A DNA stretch of 64,000 bases from Jongsikchunia kroppenstedtii DSM 45133 (GCF_000380485.1 NZ_AQYG01000045.1:124001-188000), one strand, 5' to 3'; shown: positions 8,124-17,280, counted from the stretch's first letter. Program-made: numbers and translations. The notes: a model not told the origin generated them from the sequence alone.

Positions 8124-8663
8124 GTGACCACTTCTCGAGTCATTGGACGGATGGCAGCCGCAATCGGTGTCGTGGCAGCTGCCACCATGACCGCGGCCGG
8201 ACTGGGCGCCGGCACGGCCATCGCCGAGGCACCGCCGAACCTCGGCGGCATGGCTACGGTGAACAGCGAGCCGTTCCGATCACCGGTGTGGGACGACTAC
8301 GGCGCCTTCTTCTTCCGTGTTCCGGGCCATGGCACCTGCAAGTTCGGCCCGGTACAGGGGTACGCCGGCTGCACCATCGTTCCGCGGGACGCTCCTCCCG
8401 GCACCATCGGCGTCAACATCGCCGGCGACACCGACGGTCCGTACTGGAACTGGAACGCGCCGTGGGTGTCTGTCACGAACCTGCCGAGCGGACCCTGGGT
8501 GCCCCCGGTTCTGGGCGTGGGCCAGCGCCTCGTCATTCAGAACAGCAGCTGCGCCGTGCTGAAGGTGGCCGTCGTCGCCTGCACCAGCCCGGGGCGCGGA
8601 TTCGTGGTCTCGCCCGAGGGTCATCACTTCTACTACCCGGCGGGCGACAAGCGGCACGATTAG
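8124..8663 (+). CDS. secreted small protein, DUF6636-like
   Basis: The GTG start follows GGAGA at good spacing and gives a 179-aa protein with a Sec signal peptide (hydrophobic core about 10-33, likely cleavage after AIAEA). The mature part has paired cysteines (GTCKFGP, AGCTIV, SSCAVLKVAVVACTS) and ends GRGFVVSPEGHHF. That tail matches the pattern of the lipoprotein at 3006-3587 and suggests the same extracellular fold. An in-frame ATG at 8087 is possible but has no ribosome site. Function unknown. A strong terminator follows at 8679. Confidence 0.75.
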   Translation: MTTSRVIGRMAAAIGVVAAATMTAAGLGAGTAIAEAPPNLGGMATVNSEPFRSPVWDDYGAFFFRVPGHGTCKFGPVQGYAGCTIVPRDAPPGTIGVNIAGDTDGPYWNWNAPWVSVTNLPSGPWVPPVLGVGQRLVIQNSSCAVLKVAVVACTSPGRGFVVSPEGHHFYYPAGDKRHD

Positions 8664-8678
8664 TCCGTCCCAGACATG

Positions 8679-8717
8679 ACGAGGGGCCCGCAACCGAATC
8701 GGTTGCGGGCCCCTCGT
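8679..8717. terminator. bidirectional terminator between secreted-protein gene and rplI
   Basis: A perfect 17-bp stem (ACGAGGGGCCCGCAACC and its complement) with a 5-base loop is followed by a pyrimidine run (TTCTGCTTC) on the plus strand. It lies between two convergent genes, so it can end transcripts from both sides. Confidence 0.9.
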
Positions 8718-8732
8718 TCTGCTTCTGCGCGG

Positions 8733-9185
8733 CTACTGCGCGGCGACGACGTCCAGGTTGAACGTGGCGGCGACATCGCTGTGCAGGTTCACCACGACCG
8801 GGTACTTGCCGGTGGCCTTGATGTGGCCCTTCGGCAGCTCCACGGTGCGCTTGTCGACAACCGGTCCACCGGCGGCCTTGATCGCCGCGGCGACGTCGGC
8901 CGCGGTGACGGAGCCGAACAGCTTGCCCGAGTCATGCGTCTTGACGTCCAGCGAGACCTCGAGGCCCTCGATGGCCTGCTTCAGCTCGTTGGCGTGGTCC
9001 AGGCCGCGCACGGCGCGCGCTTCCTGCGACCGACGGATGCCCTCGACCTGCTTGATGGCGCCACGGCTGGCAACGATCGCCAGGCCGCGCGGCAGCAGGA
9101 AGTTGCGGCCGTAGCCGTCCTTGACCTCGACGGTGTCGCCGGCGACACCCAGGTTCTCGACCTCAGCGGTAAGAATGAGCTTCAT
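8733..9185 (-). CDS. rplI: 50S ribosomal protein L9
   Basis: This 150-aa protein starts [20 protein letters not shown] and has the L9 signature [14 protein letters not shown] in the N-terminal rRNA-binding domain. A connecting helix and a C-terminal domain ending NLDVVAAQ follow. It binds 23S rRNA and helps frame maintenance. It sits 14 bp downstream of rpsR in the rpsF-ssb-rpsR-rplI operon. A long hairpin terminator just beyond its stop probably ends this operon, so dnaB is likely transcribed from its own promoter here. Confidence 0.98.
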   Translation of the reverse strand: MKLILTAEVENLGVAGDTVEVKDGYGRNFLLPRGLAIVASRGAIKQVEGIRRSQEARAVRGLDHANELKQAIEGLEVSLDVKTHDSGKLFGSVTAADVAAAIKAAGGPVVDKRTVELPKGHIKATGKYPVVVNLHSDVAATFNLDVVAAQ

Positions 9186-9199
9186 CTGTTGCTTCTCCC

Positions 9200-9454
9200 T
9201 TACCGTGCCGTCGACGTGAACGGCAGCAGAGCCACCTCACGCGAGTTCTTGACGGCGATCGCGACGTCACGCTGGTGCTGGACGCAGTTGCCCGTCACCC
9301 GGCGCGACCGGATCTTGCCCCGGTCCGACAGGAACCGACGCAGCAGCGCGGTGTCCTTGTAGTCGATCTTCAGGTTCTTCTCTTTGCAGAAGGTGCACGC
9401 CTTGGCCTTGGTGACCTTTTCGACGCGCGGCTTCCGAGTCGGCTTCTTAGCCAT
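9200..9454 (-). CDS. rpsR: 30S ribosomal protein S18, zinc-type
   Basis: The 84-aa protein has the S18 core [15 protein letters not shown] and [14 protein letters not shown]. It contains CTFC near the N-terminus, so it is the cysteine-containing zinc-binding (C+) version. Actinobacteria often keep a second, cysteine-free S18 for zinc starvation elsewhere in the genome. It pairs with S6 in the ribosome, and the S6 gene (rpsF) begins the operon. Confidence 0.97.
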   Translation of the reverse strand: MAKKPTRKPRVEKVTKAKACTFCKEKNLKIDYKDTALLRRFLSDRGKIRSRRVTGNCVQHQRDVAIAVKNSREVALLPFTSTAR

Positions 9455-9533
9455 CGTTAGTTACTCCGCTTGCTTGATACGACTGTGTGTTCTCCGGCCC
9501 GCTCGCGCCGCCGGAGAGTTGTTCTTTTAAAGG

Positions 9534-10046
9534 TCAGAACGGAGGGTCGTCCGACTGACCGCCGAACGATCCGCTCGCCGGGGCGCTGCCCCACGGATCG
9601 TCGGCCGGCTGGCTGCTTGCGCCGCCACCCCGGTTGCCTCCGCCACCGCCGCCGCTGAAGCCACCGCTGTTGCCGCCACCGCGCGAAGCGCGGTTGACCT
9701 TGGCAGTCGCGTACTTCAACGACGGACCGATCTCGTCGCATTCCAGCTCGACCACGGTGCGCTTCTCACCCTCGCGGGTTTCGTACGACCGCTGTTTGAG
9801 CCGGCCCGACACGATCACCCGAGCGCCCTTCGTGAGGCTCTCGGCTACGTTCTCCGCGGCATCGCGCCAGATGCTGCAACGCATGAAAAGGGCTTCGCCG
9901 TCTTTCCATTCGTTCGTCTGGCGATCGAAGGTGCGCGGGGTCGAGGCCACCGTGAAATTGGCGACCGCGGCACCCGCCGGCGTGAACCGGAGCTCGGGAT
10001 CGGCAGTCAGATTTCCGATGACGGTGATGATGGTATCGCCTGCCAT
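9534..10046 (-). CDS. ssb: single-stranded DNA-binding protein
   Basis: This 170-aa protein has an N-terminal OB fold (residues about 1-115, [20 protein letters not shown], ending near the [17 protein letters not shown] strand). A Gly-rich flexible linker with poly-Gly runs follows, then the acidic tip SDDPPF used to recruit partner proteins. It protects single-stranded DNA in replication and repair. It lies between rpsF and rpsR as usual in bacteria. Confidence 0.97.
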   Translation of the reverse strand: MAGDTIITVIGNLTADPELRFTPAGAAVANFTVASTPRTFDRQTNEWKDGEALFMRCSIWRDAAENVAESLTKGARVIVSGRLKQRSYETREGEKRTVVELECDEIGPSLKYATAKVNRASRGGGNSGGFSGGGGGGNRGGGASSQPADDPWGSAPASGSFGGQSDDPPF

Positions 10047-10174
10047 GGCGTCTCCCCTACGTGTCGTGGCTGGGTAGCTGTTAGGCCGACCTTATGTGTG
10101 TCTGCTGACACTGTCAGGGCGATCTAGCAACTTGGACGATGAGACCGTCCGGTCGGTTGCAGCCGGGCTGTCGC

Positions 10175-10462
10175 CTACTTGGCCTGACGCAGCACCTTGG
10201 TACGCAGCACCGACTCGTTCAGCTTTAGCTGACGATCGAGCTCGTTAACCGTGTCCGGGGTCGCCGTCAGATCGACGACGGCGTAGATGCCTTCGCTCTG
10301 CTTGGCGATCTCGTATGCAAGCCGACGCTTGCCCCAGATGTCGACGCCATCCACCTTGCCGCCGTCCTGGCGAACAACATTGAGGAACGTATCGAGCGAC
10401 GGCGCAATGGTGCGCTCGTCTAGGCTCGGGTCGAGAATGACCATCAATTCGTATTTACGCAT
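10175..10462 (-). CDS. rpsF: 30S ribosomal protein S6
   Basis: The 95-aa protein ([20 protein letters not shown]) has the S6 beta-alpha fold motifs [16 protein letters not shown] and EGIYAVVDL. It binds S18 on the 30S platform. It is the first gene of the rpsF-ssb-rpsR-rplI group, with GGAGGTGAAG as ribosome site. The upstream leader contains a palindrome and a CCGAG element that might belong to an S6:S18 feedback structure. Confidence 0.98.
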   Translation of the reverse strand: MRKYELMVILDPSLDERTIAPSLDTFLNVVRQDGGKVDGVDIWGKRRLAYEIAKQSEGIYAVVDLTATPDTVNELDRQLKLNESVLRTKVLRQAK

Positions 10463-10530
10463 AAGACCACTTCACCTCCTATGGGCTACTCGGCCACGGA
10501 CGTTCCGTGGCAGGAGGGTCTTAACCTGCT
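10463..10530 (-). promoter_or_regulatory. rpsF leader with palindrome; possible S6:S18 feedback site
   Basis: Upstream of rpsF a perfect CCACGGA-N3-TCCGTGG inverted repeat (10494-10510) is followed toward the gene by GGCCGAGTAGCCCATAGGAGG. Many bacteria carry an S6:S18-binding hairpin with a CCG bulge in this leader. The CCG and location fit, but the full consensus was not demonstrated. Confidence 0.35.
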
Positions 10531-10643
10531 GATTCCCGCGGCGAAGCCACCGGAAACAACCGGCCCAGGCTACCGCATCGCCCCTGGTGGGAGGAAATCC
10601 CCTGAGATAGGACGAAACCGATGCGGCACCTAGGGTGATCCCC

Positions 10644-12089
10644 ATGTCTGTCACCGCTCTGGCCCGGCGCGGCTACGCCCGACTGACCACGATGCGCGGC
10701 GAGACCGCGGTGATGCTGCTGGTCCTGGTGCTGCTCAGCATGGCGGTCATGGCCGTGAGCTATCACCTGAAGTCGGACTGCACCGGAGCCCCCTTCCATC
10801 CCGACGGACGCAGCGCGTGGTGGGCCTCCGGCCACGACACCGCCGGCCACCCCTACGGCAACCAGCTGATCCCCTGCTACACCGACATCCAGTCGCTGTG
10901 GATCGGCCGCGACATCAACAACCACGTCTTCCCGTACATCCACGGCGGCATCACCGAGGGCGGCCAGCTGTACGGTGGCGTCGTCGAATACCCGGTGCTG
11001 TCGGGCGTGCTGATGTACCTCGGCGCGATCGGCGCGCACACCGACTACGAGTTCCTCGCCCAGTCGGCGCTGCTGCTGGCGCCGTTCGGCATCCTGACGA
11101 CGATCCTGCTCGGCCTGCTGGTGCGCTGGTGGGCGCTGATCTGGGTGCTGGCCCCGCCGCTGCTGCTGTACTCGTTCCACAACTGGGAGCTGCCGGTCGT
11201 GTTCACCTCGGTGGCAGCGATCGCGATCGTGGTGTTCGGCGAGAGCACCAACCCGAAGACCGGCCAATCGCGAATACCGTTGCGCACCAGCGCCTGCGTG
11301 GCGGCCATCCTGCTGGCGCTCGGCTTCTGCCTGAAGCTCTATCCGGGCCTGTTCGTGCTGCCACTGGCGCTCTATGTGCTCACCGGCGGGCGCAATCCGG
11401 TGCGCCCCAAGCGATCCGAACTCGACATTCGCGGTTCCCTCGCGGTCATCGGCACCGCCGCGGTCACCGCCATCGCGGTCAATCTGCCGTTCATGATCGC
11501 CGGCTACACGGGCTGGAAGGCGTCGCTCGACTTCCAGGGCAAGCGCAAGGCCGTCATCGATACCAACTCGATCTGGTACTGGGGCCTGCGACATCTCACC
11601 GACGGCATGACACCGACCTACAACAGCCTGGTCGGCGTCCTATCGCCGTTGCTCGTCGTCCTGGGATTCGCTCTGGCGATGTGGCTGGGCATCCAGGTCT
11701 GGTTGCGCGGCAATCCATTCCCGTGGATCGGCGCCAGCGGCTCGATGCTCTGCGCCTTCATCGTGCTGCACAAGGTCGATTCGCCGCAGTACACCCTGTG
11801 GATCCTGCCGTTCTTCCTGCTGCTGCGGGTGCCGTGGAGCCTGGTGATCGTCTATCTCCTCGCCGATTTCGCGTTGGACGTCAACATCTTCCGCATGTTC
11901 GGCATCGACAACGCCCATCAGCCGATGAAGTGGTGGGTGATGTTCGGCGTGCAGTTCGGCGTCTGGGGACGCGTCGTGGTGCTGCTGGCGATGCTGGTGC
12001 TGTTCATCCGCGCCGCGCCGCGCTACCGGCAGGAGTTCGGCCCCGCGCGAATATTGACTCGCGAACCGGCGCAACCGTCCCTAGCCTGA
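10644..12089 (+). CDS. GT87-like polytopic membrane protein (mannosyltransferase-type)
   Basis: This roughly 481-aa integral membrane protein has about ten hydrophobic segments. Its large extracytoplasmic first loop contains DCTGAPFHPDG, QLIPCYTDIQSLWIGRDI and VVEYPVLSGVLMYLG. It ends its membrane part with VDSPQYTLWILPFFLLL, a pattern shared with the Rv0051-like protein encoded at 12623-14227. Such GT87/DUF2029 proteins use polyprenyl-phosphate sugars for wall glycans, which is a family inference. The ATG at 10644 was chosen over a GTG at 10635 because AGGG is better spaced. It faces away from rpsF. Confidence 0.8.
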   Translation: MSVTALARRGYARLTTMRGETAVMLLVLVLLSMAVMAVSYHLKSDCTGAPFHPDGRSAWWASGHDTAGHPYGNQLIPCYTDIQSLWIGRDINNHVFPYIHGGITEGGQLYGGVVEYPVLSGVLMYLGAIGAHTDYEFLAQSALLLAPFGILTTILLGLLVRWWALIWVLAPPLLLYSFHNWELPVVFTSVAAIAIVVFGESTNPKTGQSRIPLRTSACVAAILLALGFCLKLYPGLFVLPLALYVLTGGRNPVRPKRSELDIRGSLAVIGTAAVTAIAVNLPFMIAGYTGWKASLDFQGKRKAVIDTNSIWYWGLRHLTDGMTPTYNSLVGVLSPLLVVLGFALAMWLGIQVWLRGNPFPWIGASGSMLCAFIVLHKVDSPQYTLWILPFFLLLRVPWSLVIVYLLADFALDVNIFRMFGIDNAHQPMKWWVMFGVQFGVWGRVVVLLAMLVLFIRAAPRYRQEFGPARILTREPAQPSLA

Positions 12090-12094
12090 CTCGC

Positions 12095-12685
12095 ATGACC
12101 AGCCTCCCCCGCGATTGGATCGGCGGCCCCACGCTCACCGGCGACCGCGTCGTTCTCACACCCGTCACCCCCGCGGACGCCGAGGCGCTCGCCGCCACGA
12201 TCGACGATCCCGCGGCCTTCGCGTGGACGCCGGTTCCCATCGGTGTCGAGGCGACCCGGCAGTTCATCAATCTGGCGCTGGATACGCCTAATCGGCTGGC
12301 GTTCACCGTCACCGACCGGCGCTCGGACGCAATCGTCGGCACGACCAGTTACTACGAGATCTCGCCGACCTACCGGTCGCTGGCGATCGGCTTCACCTGG
12401 TACACGTCGTCCGCGCAGGGCGCCGGCGTCAACCCCGATGCCAAGTACCTCTTGCTGCGCCACGCGTTCGAGACGCTCGGCGCCGTGCGCGTCGTCTGGC
12501 ATACCGACGAACGCAACGCGCAGTCTCGCGCGGCGATCCTCAAGCTGGGCACCACTTTCGAGGGACTGCTCCGCAAGCATCGGCCGGCGGTCGATGGCGG
12601 CTGGCGCACCACCGCCCAGTACTCAATGGTCGACGACGAGTGGCCCGACTGCCGCGACCGGCTCCGGGCGCGCATCACGCCGTAG
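12095..12685 (+). CDS. GNAT-family N-acetyltransferase
   Basis: The 196-aa protein begins MTSLPRDWIGGPTLTGDRVV. It has the RimJ/RimL-type order: GDRVVLTPVTPADAEAL, IVGTTSYYEI, WYTSSAQGAGVNPDAKYLLLRHAFE (acetyl-CoA loop and helix), and VVWHTDERNAQSRAAILKLG. It ends near GLLRKHRPAVDGGWR. Acceptor unknown. Its start is 5 bp after the preceding membrane-protein gene, so the two are probably co-transcribed. Its 3' end overlaps the convergent GT87-like gene by 63 bp. Confidence 0.87.
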   Translation: MTSLPRDWIGGPTLTGDRVVLTPVTPADAEALAATIDDPAAFAWTPVPIGVEATRQFINLALDTPNRLAFTVTDRRSDAIVGTTSYYEISPTYRSLAIGFTWYTSSAQGAGVNPDAKYLLLRHAFETLGAVRVVWHTDERNAQSRAAILKLGTTFEGLLRKHRPAVDGGWRTTAQYSMVDDEWPDCRDRLRARITP

Positions 12686-14227
12686 CCGTATTCCGTTCAG
12701 CCGCAGCAAATCCGGTGCCCGATCGAGCACTCCGCCGATCGGATCGTCGGCGGTGTGCAACCCCCGGCCGCGTACCAGATCCTGGCTCGGCCGATAGATC
12801 TGGTAGACCACCAGCGCGCACAACGCCAGCACCGCGACGTCGCGGACCAGCACCGCGCTCACGAACCACTCCTGCGGCAGGCCCTTGTGCGAAACACCCA
12901 GATACATACCCATCCGCGGGACCCACACGAACGCGTCGATCGCCATCCAGGCCAACAGGACTCGCGTATGCGGAATGGCCAGCACCGCCAGCGGCACCAG
13001 CCACAGCGAGTACTGCGGGCTCCACACTTTGTTGGTGATAAGGAAACCGGCGACCACCAGGAACATGAGCTGGGCCACCCGCGGCCGCGTCGGCGCCGAC
13101 AGGCCCACGTAGGCGATCGCGATGCAGACCGCGACGAAGAGCAGCAGCGACAGCCAGTTGACAACATTCGACTGGCCGAACTTGTCTGCGCCCCAATCGA
13201 CTCCACCGAACACGCTCAGCGCGTTGTAGATCGTGTCCGGATCGGGTCCGCGTTGGGTGTTGTGCTGCACGAACTCCCACCAGCCGCGCGGCGCGATCAC
13301 CATGAAGGGCAGATTGACCGCCAGCCAGGCGGCGACGGCCGTCAATACCGTGATGCCGAACTCGCGCATCTTGCCCGATCGCAGACACAACACGAGCAGC
13401 GGCAGCAGGAGAAAGGCGGGATACAGCTTGGCGGCCATCCCGAGGCCGATGAAGGTTCCGGCGAGCCACGGATTCTTCTTGGCCCAGAACAACATCGCCA
13501 GCGCGAGCAGGGCCGTCGCGATGGCGTCGAAGTTGGTGAAGGCGTGCACCATCACCAACGGCGACGCGGCGGCCAGCATCGCCGACCAGATGCGCCGACC
13601 GGCGAGAATCGCCGTCGCCCACACCGTCACCAACCAGAACAACGCCAGGCCGAACGCCACGATGGTGAAGAACGCCACCACGGCAAGCGGTTTCGGCAGC
13701 GGGCTGCCCATCCATACGTCGGTCACCCGCGCTGAGACATACATATACATACCGGTGAGCACGGGGTACTCCATGTACCGCTGCACCTGGTTGGGCTTGC
13801 CCTCGTTGTCGAACCAGCTTGCGAGATAAGGGAACTGCTTCTTGTCGTTGAGCATCTCGGCGGTATAGAGCGGGATGATGTCGGAGTAGCACATCGCCGT
13901 GAACGGCCGATTGCCGTCCCAGTCGAGCACCAGCTTGCCCTTGTCCGGCCCATCGGGCGCGGTGTGCTGCTGCAGGCAGCCAGCCTTCGTCGACCAGCCG
14001 AGCGCCAGAAAAAGCAGCGCCACCAACAGGATGAACCGGATCGGCGTCAGATATTTCTGCCGGCCGATGACCGCATGGCGGCCGATCGGACCGCCGATAC
14101 TGTGGCTGAAATCGTGTGCGACCGCGTCGGTACGGCTCGGGATATCCCGCTCACCCTGCGCCGGAAGGCATTCCTCCGCGTACCGGGCCGGTGACTCGTA
14201 ACCGTCGGCCCTCGAATCAGGTCGCAC
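12623..14227 (-). CDS. GT87-like membrane protein, Rv0051 homologue
   Basis: This 534-aa protein has a cytosolic N-terminal stretch of about 60 residues, then some ten transmembrane segments. Motifs include CYSDIIPLYTAEML, MEYPVLTGMYMY, NFDAIATALLALAML and SPQYSLWLVPLAVL. It resembles GT87 polyprenyl-phosphate-mannose transferases. The position right after ponA1 (8-bp gap, GTG start) equals that of M. tuberculosis Rv0051, suggesting a cell-envelope role with the penicillin-binding protein. It faces a paralogue at 10644-12089. Confidence 0.85.
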   Translation of the reverse strand: MRPDSRADGYESPARYAEECLPAQGERDIPSRTDAVAHDFSHSIGGPIGRHAVIGRQKYLTPIRFILLVALLFLALGWSTKAGCLQQHTAPDGPDKGKLVLDWDGNRPFTAMCYSDIIPLYTAEMLNDKKQFPYLASWFDNEGKPNQVQRYMEYPVLTGMYMYVSARVTDVWMGSPLPKPLAVVAFFTIVAFGLALFWLVTVWATAILAGRRIWSAMLAAASPLVMVHAFTNFDAIATALLALAMLFWAKKNPWLAGTFIGLGMAAKLYPAFLLLPLLVLCLRSGKMREFGITVLTAVAAWLAVNLPFMVIAPRGWWEFVQHNTQRGPDPDTIYNALSVFGGVDWGADKFGQSNVVNWLSLLLFVAVCIAIAYVGLSAPTRPRVAQLMFLVVAGFLITNKVWSPQYSLWLVPLAVLAIPHTRVLLAWMAIDAFVWVPRMGMYLGVSHKGLPQEWFVSAVLVRDVAVLALCALVVYQIYRPSQDLVRGRGLHTADDPIGGVLDRAPDLLRLNGIRLRRDARPEPVAAVGPLVVDH

Positions 14228-14235
14228 CCGCGGCC

Positions 14236-16593
14236 CTACTGACCGGGCCCGAGGCCGGGTACCGGGTTCACCCCGCCGTTGTTACGGCCGTTCCCGTTCT
14301 GATTCGGACTATTCGCGCCACCGTTCGGCCCCAGATTCTCGTTGCCGTTCTCATTGGGACTCTCGCCCCCGTTGCCGTACTGGTTCGGATTCTGGTTTCC
14401 GTTGCCATTGCCGTTGCCCGGCAACGGAATCGTCACTCCCGGGGCCAGCGTCACCGCCGACGGCAGCTGATTCTGACCCGGGAAGTCCTCGGTGGTCCGT
14501 CGCGGACGAGTCGTCTGCGGCGTGTACGCCGGGGCCTCGTACGGGACACCCGCCTGCCCGCCGATCTCGGTCGGCGACGGGAACTGCATGATCTCCTCGC
14601 CGGAGAGGGCGGCATTCATGTCCTGCTGCCAGATCTCGGACGGCGTCTGCGAGCCGTACATGATTCCGCCGGACGAATTCTTCAATGCCACACCACCATT
14701 GGTGCCCACCCAGACGGCGGTCGACAGCTGCGGCGTGAACCCGACCATCCAGGCATCCTTGTTCTGCCCGGTGTCGCCCAGCTGGGTGGTACCGGTCTTG
14801 GCCGCGGACGGACGGCTGCTGCCGGTCTGCGGGTCGGACAAGCCATGGCCGTTGGAGTAGGACGCGATCGGCTGCATCGCCGCGGTGGTGTTGTCCGCGA
14901 CCGCCGCCGAGAACTTGCGCTCCCCCTTGGTCTTCGAGCCATCGTCGTAGAGGACCCGGCCGTCGGAGGTCTCGACCTTGGTGACGAAGTGCGCCGGCCG
15001 GTAGATCCCGGAGGCCGCGATCGTCGCGTAGCCGGATGCCATGTCGAGCACGCGAACGCCGTACTGACCCAGGACCACGCCGCCCTCGACGCCGCCGTCG
15101 GGCTGCTGCAGCGTGTGCGCGATGTCTCCGAAGCTCTCGGCGATACCGGCCGCATGGGCGGCGTTGGCCACCGCCTGCGCCTGGCCCTGCAAGTCCATCA
15201 TCAGTCGGTAGTAGACGGTGTTCAACGACATCTTGAGGGCGGTCGCCAGGTTGCAGCTCCCGCACGATTCGCCGTCGGAGTTGGTGATCGTCGTGCCGCC
15301 CGGGGCCGTGAAGGGCGACGAGCTGTACACCTTCGACAGCGGCACGCCCTGCTCAAGTGCCGCGATCAAGGCGAACACCTTGAACGAGGATCCCGCCTGC
15401 AGCGCGGCCTGCGCGTAGTCGTAGCCGTGCCCGTCGTTACCGCCGAAATAGCCCTGGACGCGGCCGGTGCGCGGGTCGATCGAGACCACCGCGGTCCGCC
15501 ATGCGGACTTCGGATCGTCCGGGTTGGGGTCGTTCTCCAACTGATCATTGGCCGACTTGACCGCAGCCGCCTGCACCTTCGGATCGATGCCAGTGGTGAT
15601 CTTCAGGCCTTCGGTCTGCACGTCCTGCTCGGAGATGCCCAACGATTCGAGCTCCGACAGCACTTGCTGCTTGATCAGCCCGTTCGGCCCGTTCGACTGC
15701 GGGTCGGAGCTGTCGGTCGACGGCGGCGGCGCGACCTTCGGGTACTGCGCCAGCGTGAACTGCGCGCGCTGTTCCTTGGTCAGGTACTTGGTGACCACCA
15801 TGCCGTCGAGAACATAGTTCCAACGACCTTGCGCTGCAGCAAGATTGTTGTCCGGGTCGTAGTAGGACGGCGAACGGATCGACGATGCGATCACGGCCGC
15901 CTTAGCAATCAGCGCCTGCTGCTGCGCGGGGTTCATCTGGTTGTACTTCAGCTTGGTGATGTCCTCGTTGAAGTACGCCCTCCACGCCGACGCGATGCCG
16001 TAGGCGCCGCGCCCGTAGTAGATGGTGTTGAGATAGGCGCCCAGGATGTCGTCCTTGGACCATTCGTTGGCCATCTTGGTCGAGATCGCGAGTTCCTTGA
16101 ACTTGCGGATATAGGAGTGCTGATCACCGACGATCGCGTTCTTGACGTACTGCTGCGTGATGGTTGAACCACCGCCGGCAACCTCGTTGCCGGTCAGCTG
16201 CCCCCAGGCCGCACGCGTCAGGCCGGAGATCGAGAAGCCCGAGTTCGATTCGAAGTCACGATCCTCCGCCGCGATCACCGCCTGGCGAACGGGCTCCGGA
16301 ATGTCCTCGAACTTCACGTCGGTGCGGTTGCCGGCCGGCGGCACGATCCGCGAGATGACGTGCCCCTGGTCATCCAGAATCGTGGCGACCTGGTTCTGCT
16401 TGACCTCATCCGGCGACGGAACGTCGGTCGTCGCATAGAGGACCAGGAAGGTGAGGACGCCGACCAGCGCCAGGAACGGCACGAAGCCACCGACGATGCC
16501 CAGACCCCAGGCGGCGATCTTCTGACGCTTCGCCTTCTCTTCCCGCGACAGCTGCCCCGAACCGCTGCGGGAATTCCCAGAACCAAAACTCAC
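14236..16593 (-). CDS. ponA1: bifunctional class A penicillin-binding protein
   Basis: The 785-aa protein joins glycan strands and cross-links peptides in peptidoglycan. Residues 25-55 hold a cytosolic basic segment and one membrane anchor. The GT51 glycosyltransferase has AAEDRDFESN (catalytic Glu), GGSTITQQYVKN and NTIYYGRGAYG. The transpeptidase has SSFK (Ser about 405), SLN and KTGTT (about 599). The tail is a Pro then Asn/Gly-rich low-complexity stretch, normal for this family. Its start overlaps the stop of the DUF5318 gene by 4 bases, implying coupled translation. Confidence 0.95.
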   Translation of the reverse strand: MSFGSGNSRSGSGQLSREEKAKRQKIAAWGLGIVGGFVPFLALVGVLTFLVLYATTDVPSPDEVKQNQVATILDDQGHVISRIVPPAGNRTDVKFEDIPEPVRQAVIAAEDRDFESNSGFSISGLTRAAWGQLTGNEVAGGGSTITQQYVKNAIVGDQHSYIRKFKELAISTKMANEWSKDDILGAYLNTIYYGRGAYGIASAWRAYFNEDITKLKYNQMNPAQQQALIAKAAVIASSIRSPSYYDPDNNLAAAQGRWNYVLDGMVVTKYLTKEQRAQFTLAQYPKVAPPPSTDSSDPQSNGPNGLIKQQVLSELESLGISEQDVQTEGLKITTGIDPKVQAAAVKSANDQLENDPNPDDPKSAWRTAVVSIDPRTGRVQGYFGGNDGHGYDYAQAALQAGSSFKVFALIAALEQGVPLSKVYSSSPFTAPGGTTITNSDGESCGSCNLATALKMSLNTVYYRLMMDLQGQAQAVANAAHAAGIAESFGDIAHTLQQPDGGVEGGVVLGQYGVRVLDMASGYATIAASGIYRPAHFVTKVETSDGRVLYDDGSKTKGERKFSAAVADNTTAAMQPIASYSNGHGLSDPQTGSSRPSAAKTGTTQLGDTGQNKDAWMVGFTPQLSTAVWVGTNGGVALKNSSGGIMYGSQTPSEIWQQDMNAALSGEEIMQFPSPTEIGGQAGVPYEAPAYTPQTTRPRRTTEDFPGQNQLPSAVTLAPGVTIPLPGNGNGNGNQNPNQYGNGGESPNENGNENLGPNGGANSPNQNGNGRNNGGVNPVPGLGPGQ

Positions 16594-17072
16594 AGATACT
16601 TCTCCATGCTCGTCGCCTGTCGTACAGGCGAGTCAGACGTCGCGCCCGTCGTCGGGCCACTGTCGTTCTTCCGTCCCCCGGTCGACCCGGCCCGCGTCCG
16701 GGGACGCTTCGGCCGGGGCGGCAGGCCGGTCGCATACGACTGGACCAGGTGGTTCCAGCTGCATGTTCGGCATACCTCGACGACGTGGACCGTGAATTCC
16801 TCGGTCTCGTCGGCCAGTCGCGCGATGTCCGCAGCCGACCGGGCCGACCCGTTCGCCGAACCCAGCTTGTCACCAAATATCCACGACACCAATGTGAGCT
16901 GCTCTTTGCGGCAGATCGGGCAGAGGGTTTCCGCAGGTCGCCCGTGGTATTGCGCAGCTCGCAAGAGGTAGCGATCCGCGTCACACACCTGCTCCATCTG
17001 CACCCGCCCAGCCGTCACATCGGCAAGCCGTCGACGTCGCTGCAACGCATAGTCGACGATCTGCCGCTGCAT
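16590..17072 (-). CDS. DUF5318 family protein, Rv0049 homologue
   Basis: This 160-aa protein, MQRQIVDYALQRRRRLADV onward, has two Cys pairs. CPICRKEQLTLVSWIFGD and VEVCRTCSWNHLV form a probable zinc-binding site. A basic, Ser/Gly-rich tail follows. It is conserved beside ponA1 in mycobacteria, with unknown function. The ATG at 17072 matches the homologue N-terminus. A GTG at 17120 would add 16 residues. The ATGA overlap with ponA1 suggests an envelope-related or regulatory role, which is inference. Confidence 0.85.
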   Translation of the reverse strand: MQRQIVDYALQRRRRLADVTAGRVQMEQVCDADRYLLRAAQYHGRPAETLCPICRKEQLTLVSWIFGDKLGSANGSARSAADIARLADETEEFTVHVVEVCRTCSWNHLVQSYATGLPPRPKRPRTRAGSTGGRKNDSGPTTGATSDSPVRQATSMEKYL

Positions 17073-17195
17073 CGAAGCGGCACCGCGCTGCGGGGCGACG
17101 GTTCGGCGGTCATCAGGCACCCGTCAAGAGTACGTGGCCGCTGCGCATCGACGTGGTCAGAAGCAGCTAAGCGCACCCCGGTTATATCGGCGCGA

Positions 17196-17209
17196 TACAT
17201 ACGTGTGTA
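17196..17209. promoter_or_regulatory. candidate PadR-type operator
   Basis: The near-palindrome TACATACGTGTGTA lies about 70 bp before the padR start, next to another short repeat TATCG-N3-CGATA. PadR proteins bind ATAC/TGTA-type dyads in their own promoters, so autoregulation of padR-ino1 is plausible. Identity is inferred from location only. Confidence 0.4.
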
Positions 17210-17280
17210 GCATCAGACAAACAGGTTATCGAGAGGTAACTGTCGAACATAGCGACGAGCTGCAGGAGGTGGACGCATCC

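Noticed and set aside
10817-12094. Long plus frame joined to the GNAT gene
   Set aside because: It is an out-of-frame shadow of the GT87-like gene. The acetyltransferase begins at 12095.
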